A DNA stretch of 64,000 bases from Methylocystis iwaonis (GCF_027925385.1 NZ_AP027146.1:1-64000); one strand, 5' to 3'; positions 35,494-43,801 are shown, counted from the stretch's first letter. The notes: generated from the letters alone by a model not told the origin. A program made the numbers and translations.

Positions 35494-36875
35494 ACTGTCA
35501 CCCACAGTTGTCCAAGGAACGGGTCTTCATCGCCGGCACCCCATTTGCCCTGTGCTTGATGGCAGTAGTGAGCGTCATGTGGGAAAGCGCGATTCGTTGA
35601 AATCTCGCGTTCGTGGAGTCTGAGCAGCGTCTCGGTAGGTCGCTCCGGGGGGCCATATCCGATCAGGCGATCAAGCAATTCATTCACGGCCGCGGCGGCG
35701 ACGGCGGTGGTGAACGCCACCACCGCCGGCTCAACCCGACCAAGCGCGGGGGCGTATCCTTCGTTGGCCAACCGTTGTCTCTCGTCAGGCGACTTCATCT
35801 CGGCGGATGCACGACCTAAGTCGACTCGGTTACGGCAAACCAGACAGCCCGCGCCAGGCGTCAGCGTCGTGACCCGCGCGTCAATACCAATGAGCGTGCC
35901 CGCTTGATCGCTGCTTAACAATACCCCAACGTCTATTACCGGGGTCAGGAGATAGGTAGAGATTCTGGAGAGCACGAGCCGGCCAGCATTGTCGTCGGTG
36001 CATCCGAAAATCAGGTCGCAGCTGCGCAGCGCCCAAGCAACGCTCCGAGTAGTAATCATCCCGTCCACGATAGAACAGTCGAGGTCTGAAGCGATTGCCA
36101 GGAGATGATCGCGTAGCACCTCAACCTTTAGTTGACCGACGCGCCCAGGCGTGGAGCCGTAGACCCGTGTGACATTGCTCTCGGATAAGCTGTCGTTATC
36201 AATCAGCAGCAGATGGCGAACGCCCAGCCGGACGAGCTGCTCGGCGACAGCCGACCCTGTCCCTCCGGCTCCGACGATGCCAATGCGCAGGTCTCCGAGA
36301 ATCGTCTGGATAGCTGGGCCGAAAGCGCGAACGTTACGGTCAAACAGCGCTTCCGGCAGAGTGGCCTGCCGCGCGAAGGCTGGCATGAGCTTCCAGCGCT
36401 CGCCGACCACCCACAACCGGTCAATCGACGACGTCTCCCCGGTCTCCGGTGTCAACTCGCCGCTGAATACGTAATCCGCGCCTCGCGGAGATGCGATCAA
36501 CGTTCCGTATAAGCCTGAGCCACTGCGCAGCTGAAAGAGGTCAGCTATCTCGCGATCGACCTGACGATCGTGATTGCTCGGCAACGGTGCACCCTCTTCG
36601 CCGGGATGGGTGTGAAACCAAATTGGAACGGCGTGATCCGCTTCGGCTGCACCGAGCGCCGGCACATAACCTTGAGAAGCTATCAGCAGATGGTGCGGGC
36701 TCTGTTCGATGTAGGCCTCCGGCGGAACCGGATGCAAGCTACGCGCGAGAAGTCGGACATCTCGCCCCGCCTCGATTCGGCGAGCGAGGAGAACAGCAGC
36801 GCATTCCATCGAATTGCGCGAGGCCGTCGCGACCTCCTCCGAGAGCGGACCCGGAATTACGAGCGTCGTTGTCAT
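35490..36875 (-). CDS. JAB (JAMM) isopeptidase-E1 (ThiF) fusion protein
   Basis: 461 residues. The N-terminal JAB domain (to about 160) has E24, the H88-x-H90 pair in WFHTHPGE and S100/D103 in PLPSNHD, matching the JAMM zinc-protease signature. The C-terminal ThiF/E1 domain (about 165-410) has the ATP loop VGAGGTGS (201-208), LLLIDNDSLSESNVTR and a C344LVC347 pair. E1 enzymes adenylate the C-terminus of Ub-like proteins, and JAB domains cleave isopeptide or precursor bonds. ATG 36875 overlaps the E2-like stop; upstream frame sequence is low-complexity. Both active sites appear intact. Confidence 0.9.
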   Translation of the reverse strand: MTTTLVIPGPLSEEVATASRNSMECAAVLLARRIEAGRDVRLLARSLHPVPPEAYIEQSPHHLLIASQGYVPALGAAEADHAVPIWFHTHPGEEGAPLPSNHDRQVDREIADLFQLRSGSGLYGTLIASPRGADYVFSGELTPETGETSSIDRLWVVGERWKLMPAFARQATLPEALFDRNVRAFGPAIQTILGDLRIGIVGAGGTGSAVAEQLVRLGVRHLLLIDNDSLSESNVTRVYGSTPGRVGQLKVEVLRDHLLAIASDLDCSIVDGMITTRSVAWALRSCDLIFGCTDDNAGRLVLSRISTYLLTPVIDVGVLLSSDQAGTLIGIDARVTTLTPGAGCLVCRNRVDLGRASAEMKSPDERQRLANEGYAPALGRVEPAVVAFTTAVAAAAVNELLDRLIGYGPPERPTETLLRLHEREISTNRAFPHDAHYCHQAQGKWGAGDEDPFLGQLWVTV

Positions 36876-37261
36876 GCTGCCAGCGCCGCAGCGGCGGCGG
36901 CGACCTCTTTGCGGACGAGCGCCAGATAGCTTTCCAGCGAGTCGAGCCCGGAGCGCCACTGGCCCGGATTGAGGTGGCGTGACCAGCGCTGCCAAGTGCG
37001 CCCAAGGTAGACCTCTTGAGATTCAGTTGCGGCGATAAGGCGCCCATCGATGCGGCGCACAGCCGGCTCAAACCACCACATGTCAGGTGCGATGTCGGGG
37101 TAACCTGGCGACAGACGCAGGAGAAGATCGGCGCTTGAGTGGTTGAATCCCTCCGGCAAGGAGAAGGCGGGAATGACAACGCAAATCATGCCACCCTCCA
37201 GCGTCACGGAGCTGCCCGGCGCTCGCGCCTCAAGGTAATTTTGATCGATAGTAGGCAACAT
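36872..37261 (-). CDS. E2-like (ubiquitin-conjugating fold) protein without a canonical catalytic cysteine
   Basis: 129 residues. The pattern of an E2/RWD-like fold is visible: CVVIPAFSLPEGFNHSSADLLLRLSPGYPDIAPDMWWFEPAV, followed by a helical WSRHLNPGQWRSGLDSLESYLALVRKEV end. The only cysteine (C27, in an early strand) is not where the E2 nucleophile lies. Any covalent transfer would need another residue, or the protein acts as an adaptor. It lies 14 bases after the multiubiquitin gene and overlaps the E1 start. Confidence 0.8.
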   Translation of the reverse strand: MLPTIDQNYLEARAPGSSVTLEGGMICVVIPAFSLPEGFNHSSADLLLRLSPGYPDIAPDMWWFEPAVRRIDGRLIAATESQEVYLGRTWQRWSRHLNPGQWRSGLDSLESYLALVRKEVAAAAAALAA

Positions 37262-37275
37262 CAGCGTACTCCCTA

Positions 37276-37545
37276 CTAGCGGCCGGGGTTGATCTGGGCC
37301 GGTGCAGTGAAGAAACGCAAGCCGTTGCGCATCTCCACCTTGGTATCCGTATCGATTTTCACATCGGATCCTCCCGGCACCACTTCGAAAAGGTCACGGT
37401 CTGGCCCGATGTCAGGCTCCGGTAAACGCCGCAGCTCGCCGCCAGTCAGCACCATTTCTCGAACTTTGTAGTTTGTGCGGTCGATCTTGATCTCGAATGC
37501 CTGGGGACGATCAGGCCTTAGCGCGTCCACACGATCATTATCCAT
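37276..37545 (-). CDS. Multiubiquitin-domain (Ub-like) protein, single domain
   Basis: 89 residues matching the multiubiquitin family: FEIKIDRTNYKV, VLTGGELRRLPEPDIGPDRDLFEVVPGG, then VEMRNGLRFFTAPAQINPGR. There is one domain only. The C-terminus is -NPGR, so a protease must remove Arg, or conjugation uses an unusual end, if Gly is to be activated. It is the first gene of a five-gene operon (tag, E2-like, JAB-E1, DUF6527, protease). ATG 37545 has a GGAGGTGG site. It is divergent from an RHH gene with 8-bp repeats between. Confidence 0.9.
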   Translation of the reverse strand: MDNDRVDALRPDRPQAFEIKIDRTNYKVREMVLTGGELRRLPEPDIGPDRDLFEVVPGGSDVKIDTDTKVEMRNGLRFFTAPAQINPGR

Positions 37546-37564
37546 TTTGCCACCTCCATGTCTT

Positions 37565-37588
37565 GATACCCTGATACCACGACACCAC
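37565..37588. promoter_or_regulatory. Three tandem 8-bp repeats in the Ub-operon/RHH intergenic region
   Basis: GATACCCT, GATACCAC and GACACCAC follow head to tail (37565, 37573, 37581). They sit between the divergent multiubiquitin and RHH genes, just after the Ub-operon start and before a TTGACA (37594-37599). RHH proteins typically bind such closely spaced tandem repeats, so the RHH protein may repress both directions. Confidence 0.6.
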
Positions 37589-37628
37589 GTATATTGACAA
37601 GCAGTCTGATTTGGTTCAGAAAAGCACT

Positions 37629-37835
37629 ATGAAACAAGTCAAAGCGATGACTGTCCGCCTCTCCGAAGATCAGGCTCAGGCCCTCGAGATGCTCGCAAGC
37701 GTTGAAAATCGGCCCGTGTCGGACGTGATTCGTTCTGCTATCACCACCCACATTGAGACACGCCGTCGCGATCCAAAATTTCAGGCCGGGCTTAAGGACC
37801 GTATCTCGCAAGCGCGCAAGCTTCTCGACCGATGA
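37629..37835 (+). CDS. Ribbon-helix-helix (CopG-type) DNA-binding protein
   Basis: 68 residues: MKQVKAMTVRLSEDQAQALEMLASVENRPVSDVIRSAITTHIETRR is a standard RHH (beta strand, two helices), followed by a short basic tail. It is probably an autoregulated repressor or antitoxin. ATG 37629; an in-frame TTG at 37611 is less likely. It is followed after 52 bases by the VbhA-like/Fic pair and divergent from the ubiquitin-like operon, so it may link control of both. Confidence 0.8.
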   Translation: MKQVKAMTVRLSEDQAQALEMLASVENRPVSDVIRSAITTHIETRRRDPKFQAGLKDRISQARKLLDR

Positions 37836-37887
37836 AGATCGTGGTCAGTGGGTCGGGTGCCTCAGCGAAAACCGTGACGAAGATAGA

Positions 37888-38091
37888 ATGAAGAAGACAC
37901 CGAAGCGTTTTGGCGGCACTGATCTCGTCCTCGGGCAGCAGACGTTCGCTGCCATCTCGGCGGTGGAAGGGTTAGGCCTCAGCGTCGCGAGCCGCAAGCG
38001 GCTGGCCGACATGAAGAAGCGCAAGCTATCCACCGATCAACAGCGGTCCGAAGTTATCCGCGCCTATTTGGACGCTAAGTCGCGTAGGTGA
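37888..38091 (+). CDS. VbhA-like antitoxin of the Fic toxin
   Basis: 67 residues with FAAISAVEGLGLSVASRKRLADMKKRKLSTDQQRSEVIRAY, the layout of VbhA-type Fic inhibitors. These obstruct the Fic ATP site with an (S/T)xxxE(G/N) helix. Here the helix reads ISAVEG: the glutamate-glycine pair is present but the serine is three rather than four residues before it, so the match is imperfect. ATG 37888; the stop overlaps the GTG start of the Fic gene. Confidence 0.72.
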   Translation: MKKTPKRFGGTDLVLGQQTFAAISAVEGLGLSVASRKRLADMKKRKLSTDQQRSEVIRAYLDAKSRR

Positions 38092-38666
38092 GAGCGCTCG
38101 GCTACGACGCATTCGACGACCCCTACGCCTACAAAGGCATAAACACGCTCAAGAACAAGCTCGGCCTGCGCGATCCGGATTTGCTTGAGGCGTTTGAACT
38201 CGAAATGACGGCGATCCGAGCGCGCGAGCCTTTGCCACGCGGAGTTTACGACGCGCTTCACTACCGCCGCGTCCACCGCCACCTGTTTCAGGACGTCTAC
38301 AGCTGGGCCGGAAAATATCGAACTGTGCGTACGTCTAAAGGAGGTAACCCGTTTTGCTTTCCCGAGCACATCGACGCACAAATGAAGCGCTTGTTTGGGA
38401 CGCTTGGGATAGTTTTGAATTCGCCACATGCTGATGACTTCGCCCGTGAGGCAGCGCGTTTTCTCGGTGAGTTAAACGCGATTCATCCGTTCCGAGAGGG
38501 CAATGGGCGCTCCCAGCTGACCTTTATAGCGATGATCGGGGAACGGGCCGGCTATCCGTTAGCCTTCGCGCGTGTGAAGCGCGAAAGCTTTCTGCCGGCG
38601 ATGATCCGCAGCTACGAGGGCGACCTTAATCCGTTGATCGCCGAGCTTCGCCTCCTACTTGGCTAA
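38088..38666 (+). CDS. fic: Fic/DOC family protein (AMP-transferase toxin)
   Basis: 192 residues. The catalytic motif HPFREGNGRSQ (H133-Q143) is complete. The upstream flap region FQDVYSWAGKYRTVRTSKGG is also conserved. Fic proteins usually transfer AMP to hydroxyl groups of target proteins. GTG 38088 overlaps the antitoxin stop (GTGA), typical of tightly coupled toxin-antitoxin pairs. VbhT-like Fic toxins are often linked to conjugation systems; this one has no fused secretion signal. It is probably a plasmid stabiliser or interbacterial toxin. Confidence 0.9.
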   Translation: MRALGYDAFDDPYAYKGINTLKNKLGLRDPDLLEAFELEMTAIRAREPLPRGVYDALHYRRVHRHLFQDVYSWAGKYRTVRTSKGGNPFCFPEHIDAQMKRLFGTLGIVLNSPHADDFAREAARFLGELNAIHPFREGNGRSQLTFIAMIGERAGYPLAFARVKRESFLPAMIRSYEGDLNPLIAELRLLLG

Positions 38667-39357
38667 AGCAGGCCATTTCGAAGTGCGGTATCTGAAGGCT
38701 CAGCGGGCGCTAAATTGAAATCAGCTCGAATCTCTATCCGGCACTGCCAATCCGACTCATTGATGGTTAATGGATCGTGTCCCATGACGTGGTGTAGGTG
38801 AGCGCGATCATCCCGGTCGCCGGCGAGGGCCGAACTGGTCAGGCGGCCACGGCGGCGTGTCGCAACCCGATCTTACCAGCGAACCGTCGATGACCACCGC
38901 AAGCCGCTCGCTCGCTACGGCGCTACGAAAGGCGCGCGTCGCGAGCCGCTTGCTCCGCCCGAGCTACACCAGTTCCCGGGATACGACCTGATGATGCTCT
39001 TGAAGTCTATTTGAAATTTAGCGTTTGAGGATGAGCGGCTTGTCGAGGGCGCGCTCATTCAGCCAGCCGGCCGGAAATCAATGTGCGCGGCTCTTCACAG
39101 AGTGTCTGGCGAGATCAGAAATGACTTCGAGAAAGCCGGAGCCAAGCACCTTGAGCCCGTTTCCGTCTCATCGGCGGCCGCTTCCCGGAGGGCTTCGCGC
39201 GGACGGCCTGGCGCGCAGGGCATAGTGTCGAGCGTACCGGCGACGCCAAAATGCGCACGGCCAATGCCGACCCCTTCGGATGGCTTATTCGCCCTTGACT
39301 GCGGCTTTGTGAGCAATGTAAACAGAATACTGTGAACGATGGTCACATGGAGCGAGT
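38667..39357. other. 691-base gap with no recognisable gene
   Basis: Frames are short and lack protein-like composition; one at 39025-39225 and its neighbours give no recognisable motif. The region is flanked by two complete operons on the same strand and may contain decayed insertion material, but no inverted-repeat ends were found. A weak CTGTGAACG-type palindrome is too poor to call. Confidence 0.5.
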
Positions 39358-40407
39358 GTGGCAGAATTCTGGGAAGACCTCGTCGGGATCAACGAGATCG
39401 CCGCCATGACCGGTGTCTCGCGACAGGCCGTTGCCAATTGGAGAGTCCGAGCCGCTGATTTTCCGAAGCCAGTTCGCGAGCTGGCTTCGGGCCCAATTTT
39501 CCGGCGCTCCCAGATTCGCGCCTGGTTAAAGCGCCACAAGAGAAAAGGGAAGCCGATGACCCACGTAATTTCTACGATTAACTTAAAAGGCGGAGTCGCG
39601 AAGACAACGACTACCGTTGCTCTAGCTGAGACGTTCTCTGCGAATATGGGCAAGAAGGTGCTGGTGATCGACCTTGACCCCCAAACCAACGCCACGCTGA
39701 TGTTGATTGGCGAGGAGAAATGGTTCGAATTGAACAAAAAGGAACAGACTTTAGCGCGTCTATTTAAGGATGCGATGGACCCCGACAATCGTAAATTCAA
39801 TTTGGAGGGCACGCTTCAGAAGCAAGTATCCGACGTGGGCGCTGCGCGAACCATCGACCTGCTGCCATCGAGCCTCGACCTCATCGACGTCCAGGACAAA
39901 CTCGCCTCGGCCCCCGCGGGGAAATTCTACGCGGCCAATCCGATCGATCTGCTCTGGCGAGCCGTAAAGGGAAAGCTCGATGATTACGACGTCGTCATTG
40001 TCGATTGCCCTCCTAACCTAGGGATTATCACTTTGAACGGTCTTCGAATCTCCGAAGGCTATATAATTCCCACAATTCCGGACCATCTCTCGACCTATGG
40101 CATTCCACAGATTACCACGCGCATCAGGGACTTTTCTGAAGCCATCTCCGAAACCATCGAGCCTGTTGGAATCGTTGCGACCAAGTACCAAGCCAATTCA
40201 ACGGTGCATAATAACGTGCTGAAGCAGCTTCGAGAAGATGCCGATCTTCCCGACGTGATGGATACCATTATCCGGCAGGCGAATGCGGTCGCCGCTGCGG
40301 CCGAATTCCAGATGTACTCGCGAACCCTAAAGCAGAAGTACGGAGCAGAGCTGGCGGGTCAGTACGATGACCTCGCCAGAGAGATCTGGTCTGCCCTGGA
40401 GGCGTGA
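39358..40407 (+). CDS. HTH-ParA fusion ATPase of a three-gene HEPN operon
   Basis: 349 residues. An N-terminal MerR/excisionase-like HTH (GINEIAAMTGVSRQAVANWRVRAADFP) occupies residues 8-60. A complete ParA domain follows: deviant Walker A KGGVAKT at 77-83, LVIDLDPQTN (Walker A') and VVIVDCPPNLG (Walker B region). Start GTG 39358; ATG at residue 67 would give ParA alone. Such HTH-ParA proteins repress their own promoter and can segregate DNA. The next gene starts 2 bases after its stop. It is not related closely to the ParA at 29495. Confidence 0.88.
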   Translation: MAEFWEDLVGINEIAAMTGVSRQAVANWRVRAADFPKPVRELASGPIFRRSQIRAWLKRHKRKGKPMTHVISTINLKGGVAKTTTTVALAETFSANMGKKVLVIDLDPQTNATLMLIGEEKWFELNKKEQTLARLFKDAMDPDNRKFNLEGTLQKQVSDVGAARTIDLLPSSLDLIDVQDKLASAPAGKFYAANPIDLLWRAVKGKLDDYDVVIVDCPPNLGIITLNGLRISEGYIIPTIPDHLSTYGIPQITTRIRDFSEAISETIEPVGIVATKYQANSTVHNNVLKQLREDADLPDVMDTIIRQANAVAAAAEFQMYSRTLKQKYGAELAGQYDDLAREIWSALEA

Positions 40408-40409
40408 CA

Positions 40410-40880
40410 ATGAATATCCGGAAATTCCTGACGGCGCTCGTCCGTGAAATCGCCGATGAGGCCGAGCACAACCCAAGTTTCCGAGAGAGAATCGAGCAGG
40501 CTCTCAGCGTCGCGCCGCTGGGTGCCGATGTGGCCCATGCTCCCAGGACCGCATCCAAGACGGAAGAACCCAAACGACCTAGCAATCGGCGTGCGCCGGC
40601 TGTTCTAGATCCAGTCCAGCTGGCGCGCCAAGGCGAGGGGGTCTTGCGTAATGCGCTTGGAGAGTTAAACATTGAGCAGCTGCGTGATGTCGTTGCCGAC
40701 TATGGGATGGATACCGGCAAGCTCGTGATCAAGTGGCGGACCCCGGATCGCATTATCGATCGCATTGTTGAAGTTTCTCGGCAGCGCGCACTTAAAGGCA
40801 GCGCATTTCGGGACATCGCGCCCGAAGATCCACAGGAGCGACCTTCAGCGCCCGATCTGCCCGAACCACGTGAAGGGTGA
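40410..40880 (+). CDS. Unknown protein between ParA and HEPN genes
   Basis: 156 residues. It has a helical N-terminus (RKFLTALVREIADEAEHNPSFRERIEQAL), a basic disordered linker, and a C-terminal domain LNIEQLRDVVADYGMDTGKLVIKWRTPDRIIDRIVEVSRQRALKGSAF. I do not recognise a named family. The C-terminal part could be a DNA-binding SAP/HeH-like fold, which with a ParA partner would suggest a centromere-binding or sensor role; that is inference. The HEPN gene follows after 7 bases. Confidence 0.7.
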   Translation: MNIRKFLTALVREIADEAEHNPSFRERIEQALSVAPLGADVAHAPRTASKTEEPKRPSNRRAPAVLDPVQLARQGEGVLRNALGELNIEQLRDVVADYGMDTGKLVIKWRTPDRIIDRIVEVSRQRALKGSAFRDIAPEDPQERPSAPDLPEPREG

Positions 40881-40887
40881 GACGGAA

Positions 40888-41478
40888 ATGACAGCCGTGA
40901 TCAACTTCGCGAACTTTCAAATCATGGAGCCAGAGACGAAGGACCTTGTCTTAGAACTTATGCAGAATGCCGACCGGCAGCGGTCCGCGTTCATGTCATT
41001 TGTTAATATTTGGATGGCCTTCAACGGGTGGATGGCGGCGATTACCGAGCGGGAGACCGACGCGGACATGATCCGGGACCTCTCTGTCAACCGTCGCCTG
41101 ACCGATGCCTATGCCGGCTTGATGGAAAACTCTCGCGCGTTTCATCGTCTTGTTTATGATTTCTCGGCGATGTGGCCAGTTCTAAATGTCCGAGACGTAC
41201 GGAAAAAACTTGGCCGCGACGCCTTCTGGCGGCTTCATAGCGATGAATTCGCCGCAGCCTGCAGTGCAGCCAATGTCAAGCGCCAGCCCTCGGCGTGGAA
41301 TGCCGGCGATAGGCCATCGTGGGAACAATTGTTGCGCACGATCTACCAAGTGCGGTGCAACCTGTTTCATGGCGAAAAGTCGCCGCAGAACGTGCGCGAC
41401 CGCCAGCTTATTCTTAAGTCGGATCGCATCTTGCGGACCTTTATAGTCGAGACGGGCTGCTTCGAGTGGCACGCATGA
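40888..41478 (+). CDS. HEPN-like predicted ribonuclease
   Basis: 196 residues, helical. The R156CNLFH161 segment fits the HEPN active-site motif R-x4-H, with polar residues between (RCNLFHGEKS), as in HEPN RNases of toxin and defence systems. An aromatic FNGWMAAI and DFSAMWPVLN core is also typical. ATG 40888 is preferred over upstream in-frame starts inside the previous gene. As the third gene of an HTH-ParA operon it may be the toxic effector. Confidence 0.75.
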   Translation: MTAVINFANFQIMEPETKDLVLELMQNADRQRSAFMSFVNIWMAFNGWMAAITERETDADMIRDLSVNRRLTDAYAGLMENSRAFHRLVYDFSAMWPVLNVRDVRKKLGRDAFWRLHSDEFAAACSAANVKRQPSAWNAGDRPSWEQLLRTIYQVRCNLFHGEKSPQNVRDRQLILKSDRILRTFIVETGCFEWHA

Positions 41479-41534
41479 CCGCTTCTGTCATAGCGTCTGG
41501 AGGCACAAATCGTTCGCCTCCGCTGGATGGCAGC

Positions 41535-41565
41535 GACAATCGGCGTGACCGCCCCGCCGATTGTC
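41535..41565. terminator. Hairpin between convergent HEPN and virD4 genes
   Basis: GACAATCGGC (41535-41544) and GCCGATTGTC (41556-41565) are perfectly complementary with an 11-base loop, followed by CTCCTTTAG. It stands in the 266-base gap between two convergent operons and may stop transcription from both sides. The rest of the gap contains no gene. Confidence 0.65.
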
Positions 41566-41744
41566 CTCCTTTAGTGGCGCGCAGCCGCACCCCGCGCGTC
41601 TTTTTTGCAAGGTGCTGACCGGTTGAGGGTGTCTCGCACTCATGGCCACGGGACGCTGGGCCAAGCCAATCTGCACGGAAACAGCTTCGTGTTCAGCAAA
41701 CCTGTCTAACACTTCACGGAGCCCAAGCCTTGAAGGCCCGAGAT

Positions 41745-43787
41745 CTAAGCTGCGCTCCAGCCTTTTCGGATTTTCTCCGCAATTGCCATCAATTCCTTCA
41801 GAGCGAATCCAACGTCTTCGCCCGATCCCGAGGAAGCAGAGTGGCTCGCCCGCCTCGCCTCGGCGTTTATCCCCGCGATCGCATCCGAAAGCTCGGCGCT
41901 GATGCCCACAGGGCCCCTCTGTGTGCTCTGGTTCTCTGAGCTTATAGCGGGTCCCGCGCTCGCCAGCGAGGGTAGGATGGAGCCAGACTCACCTTGCGGT
42001 GCCCTCGAGACCAGCGTCGATTTTGAATGAATCTCGAGCCATGCGGAGGGTTCCGTCCACCGCCGCAAACTTGGCGGGTCGCCTCTCGCGGCCCCCGCTT
42101 CATCGACGAGCCGCCGCATTTGGTGATCACGAAAAAAATAGAGCTTCCCAATCTCGAACGGCCGCGCATTGGCGACGAGCAGGATCGACCTATCCCTCGG
42201 CATCCGCGTCAGCTCCTGCGGCCGTCGCAGCGGCGCCGCCATGTGCCCGAGCGACACGCGAGACTGAGACAGGCCTGCTCCCATCATCTTCGTCGTGTGC
42301 GTCGCCGTGTACGTCCCAAGCGCGTCCGAGACATATTTTGCGGTCTCATTGTCGTTGATTGCGACGAAGAGCTTTAGCGCCGCGCCGGCAACAAGCGTCT
42401 CGCGCATCGCCTTGCCGTACGTCTCGTCGAGCTGGGAGATGTTTTGCAGCACGATCGTCATGCGGAAGCCATAGCCAGCGCTGACCGCGATCTTCGAGGC
42501 GAGAGACGACATCCTACCAAGCGCGTAGAATTCATCGAGGAGCAGAAGGACCTGATACGGCTCGTCGGCGCCAGGAAGATTGCGCATCAGCACATCGTGG
42601 ATCTGCTGAAACAAGATGCGAATAAGCGGGCGGTAGCTTTCGAGATCGGCAAGCGGCGAGCCGATAAAGATCGACATGCGCTTGCGGCGCAGGTCGCGGA
42701 TGTCGAAATCCGACGTTTCGGTCGCGGCGCAGATCAGCGGCGAGTCCCAGGCCGCAAAGGCGTTGTTGACGTTGAACATGACCGAGCCGCGGGTGCGGTC
42801 GGGAATCGCTACGAATTGATTGAAGGCGTCAAGCACCCAGGACGGGACAGAACCGTCATTTTCCGTCCCGGCGATGGCTTTGAGCACATCGGCGATGTCG
42901 TGCCCAGTCGAGATCACTCGCACGGCGGAGCGAATATGCCGCGCCTTCTCGAAATGGATGCTGGTCATCACATAGCCGAGCAGTGCCGCGACGGTCTTGC
43001 GCGCGGCAAGCGTCCATTCATTCTCGACTGAGCCGGTCGCGACGAGGAAGGTCGCGATATTGGCGCAGTCCGTCGCCATTTCGGGACCGGGCCGCACATA
43101 GTCGAGCGGATTGTAGCGGTGGGAGGAGGCGGAGCCCGGCGCGAAGACGAAAACACTGTCGCCCTTCGCCGCACGCGCCGCGCCGAAGGATTTCAGATTC
43201 TCGCTCTTGATGTCGAGCGTCACCATGGAGCCTGGCCAGGCGAGGCCGTTCGGGATAACAAAACTCACGCCCTTGCCGGTGCGGGTCGGGCCGACGATCA
43301 GCAAGTGCCCGGGGTCGTTCGAGATCAGCGTTTGTCCATTAAGACGGCCGAGGATGATCCCGCTTCTCGCGGCCAGACCCGCACGGCGTGCCTCGGGGAG
43401 CGTTCCGAAGCGCGCGTCGCCATGCAGCGTCGATCTGCGGTTTGCGTAAAGAAAGATCGCTAGGGCGAGGAAGAGCGCGAGCACGACGCCGGCGGCGAGG
43501 GCGCCGTTTTCCAGCGCGAGTTTGGCAACGCGCTCGTCCTGGGCATAGACATAAAAATGCTTGTAGGCGAGCGGAAAGCCATGGTCGAAGGAGATCGGCG
43601 GAAACTGCTCGAGGTCGAAGCGGGGATTTTCCGTCGTGACCCTCTTGAGAAGCGCCCATTTCTGCGCAGGCCTGGAGAAGCCGGAGCGAAAGCCGGTCAC
43701 GATCGCATAGGGCACGGCCCAAAGCAGCGCCGCGGCAATGAAAACAAACAGCCCGATAACCAGCCGCTCGAGATGTTCCCGCATCAT
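41745..43787 (-). CDS. virD4: Type IV secretion coupling protein VirD4
   Basis: 680 residues. It has two N-terminal membrane helices (about 8-30 and 75-95), then the VirD4/TraG ATPase: Walker A VGPTRTGKGVSFVIPN and the Walker B region VLLLLDEFYALG. VirD4 binds the relaxase-DNA complex and feeds it to the VirB channel. It is the last gene of the minus-strand virB operon, 14 bases after virB11. The C-terminal ~100 residues are variable, as is normal for the family. Confidence 0.95.
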   Translation of the reverse strand: MMREHLERLVIGLFVFIAAALLWAVPYAIVTGFRSGFSRPAQKWALLKRVTTENPRFDLEQFPPISFDHGFPLAYKHFYVYAQDERVAKLALENGALAAGVVLALFLALAIFLYANRRSTLHGDARFGTLPEARRAGLAARSGIILGRLNGQTLISNDPGHLLIVGPTRTGKGVSFVIPNGLAWPGSMVTLDIKSENLKSFGAARAAKGDSVFVFAPGSASSHRYNPLDYVRPGPEMATDCANIATFLVATGSVENEWTLAARKTVAALLGYVMTSIHFEKARHIRSAVRVISTGHDIADVLKAIAGTENDGSVPSWVLDAFNQFVAIPDRTRGSVMFNVNNAFAAWDSPLICAATETSDFDIRDLRRKRMSIFIGSPLADLESYRPLIRILFQQIHDVLMRNLPGADEPYQVLLLLDEFYALGRMSSLASKIAVSAGYGFRMTIVLQNISQLDETYGKAMRETLVAGAALKLFVAINDNETAKYVSDALGTYTATHTTKMMGAGLSQSRVSLGHMAAPLRRPQELTRMPRDRSILLVANARPFEIGKLYFFRDHQMRRLVDEAGAARGDPPSLRRWTEPSAWLEIHSKSTLVSRAPQGESGSILPSLASAGPAISSENQSTQRGPVGISAELSDAIAGINAEARRASHSASSGSGEDVGFALKELMAIAEKIRKGWSAA

Positions 43788-43801
43788 CGGCGCTCGACCT
43801 T

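Noticed and set aside
41488..41712. Small minus-strand frame downstream of virD4
   Set aside because: Cys/Arg/His-rich without family similarity, and it spans the predicted terminator hairpin.
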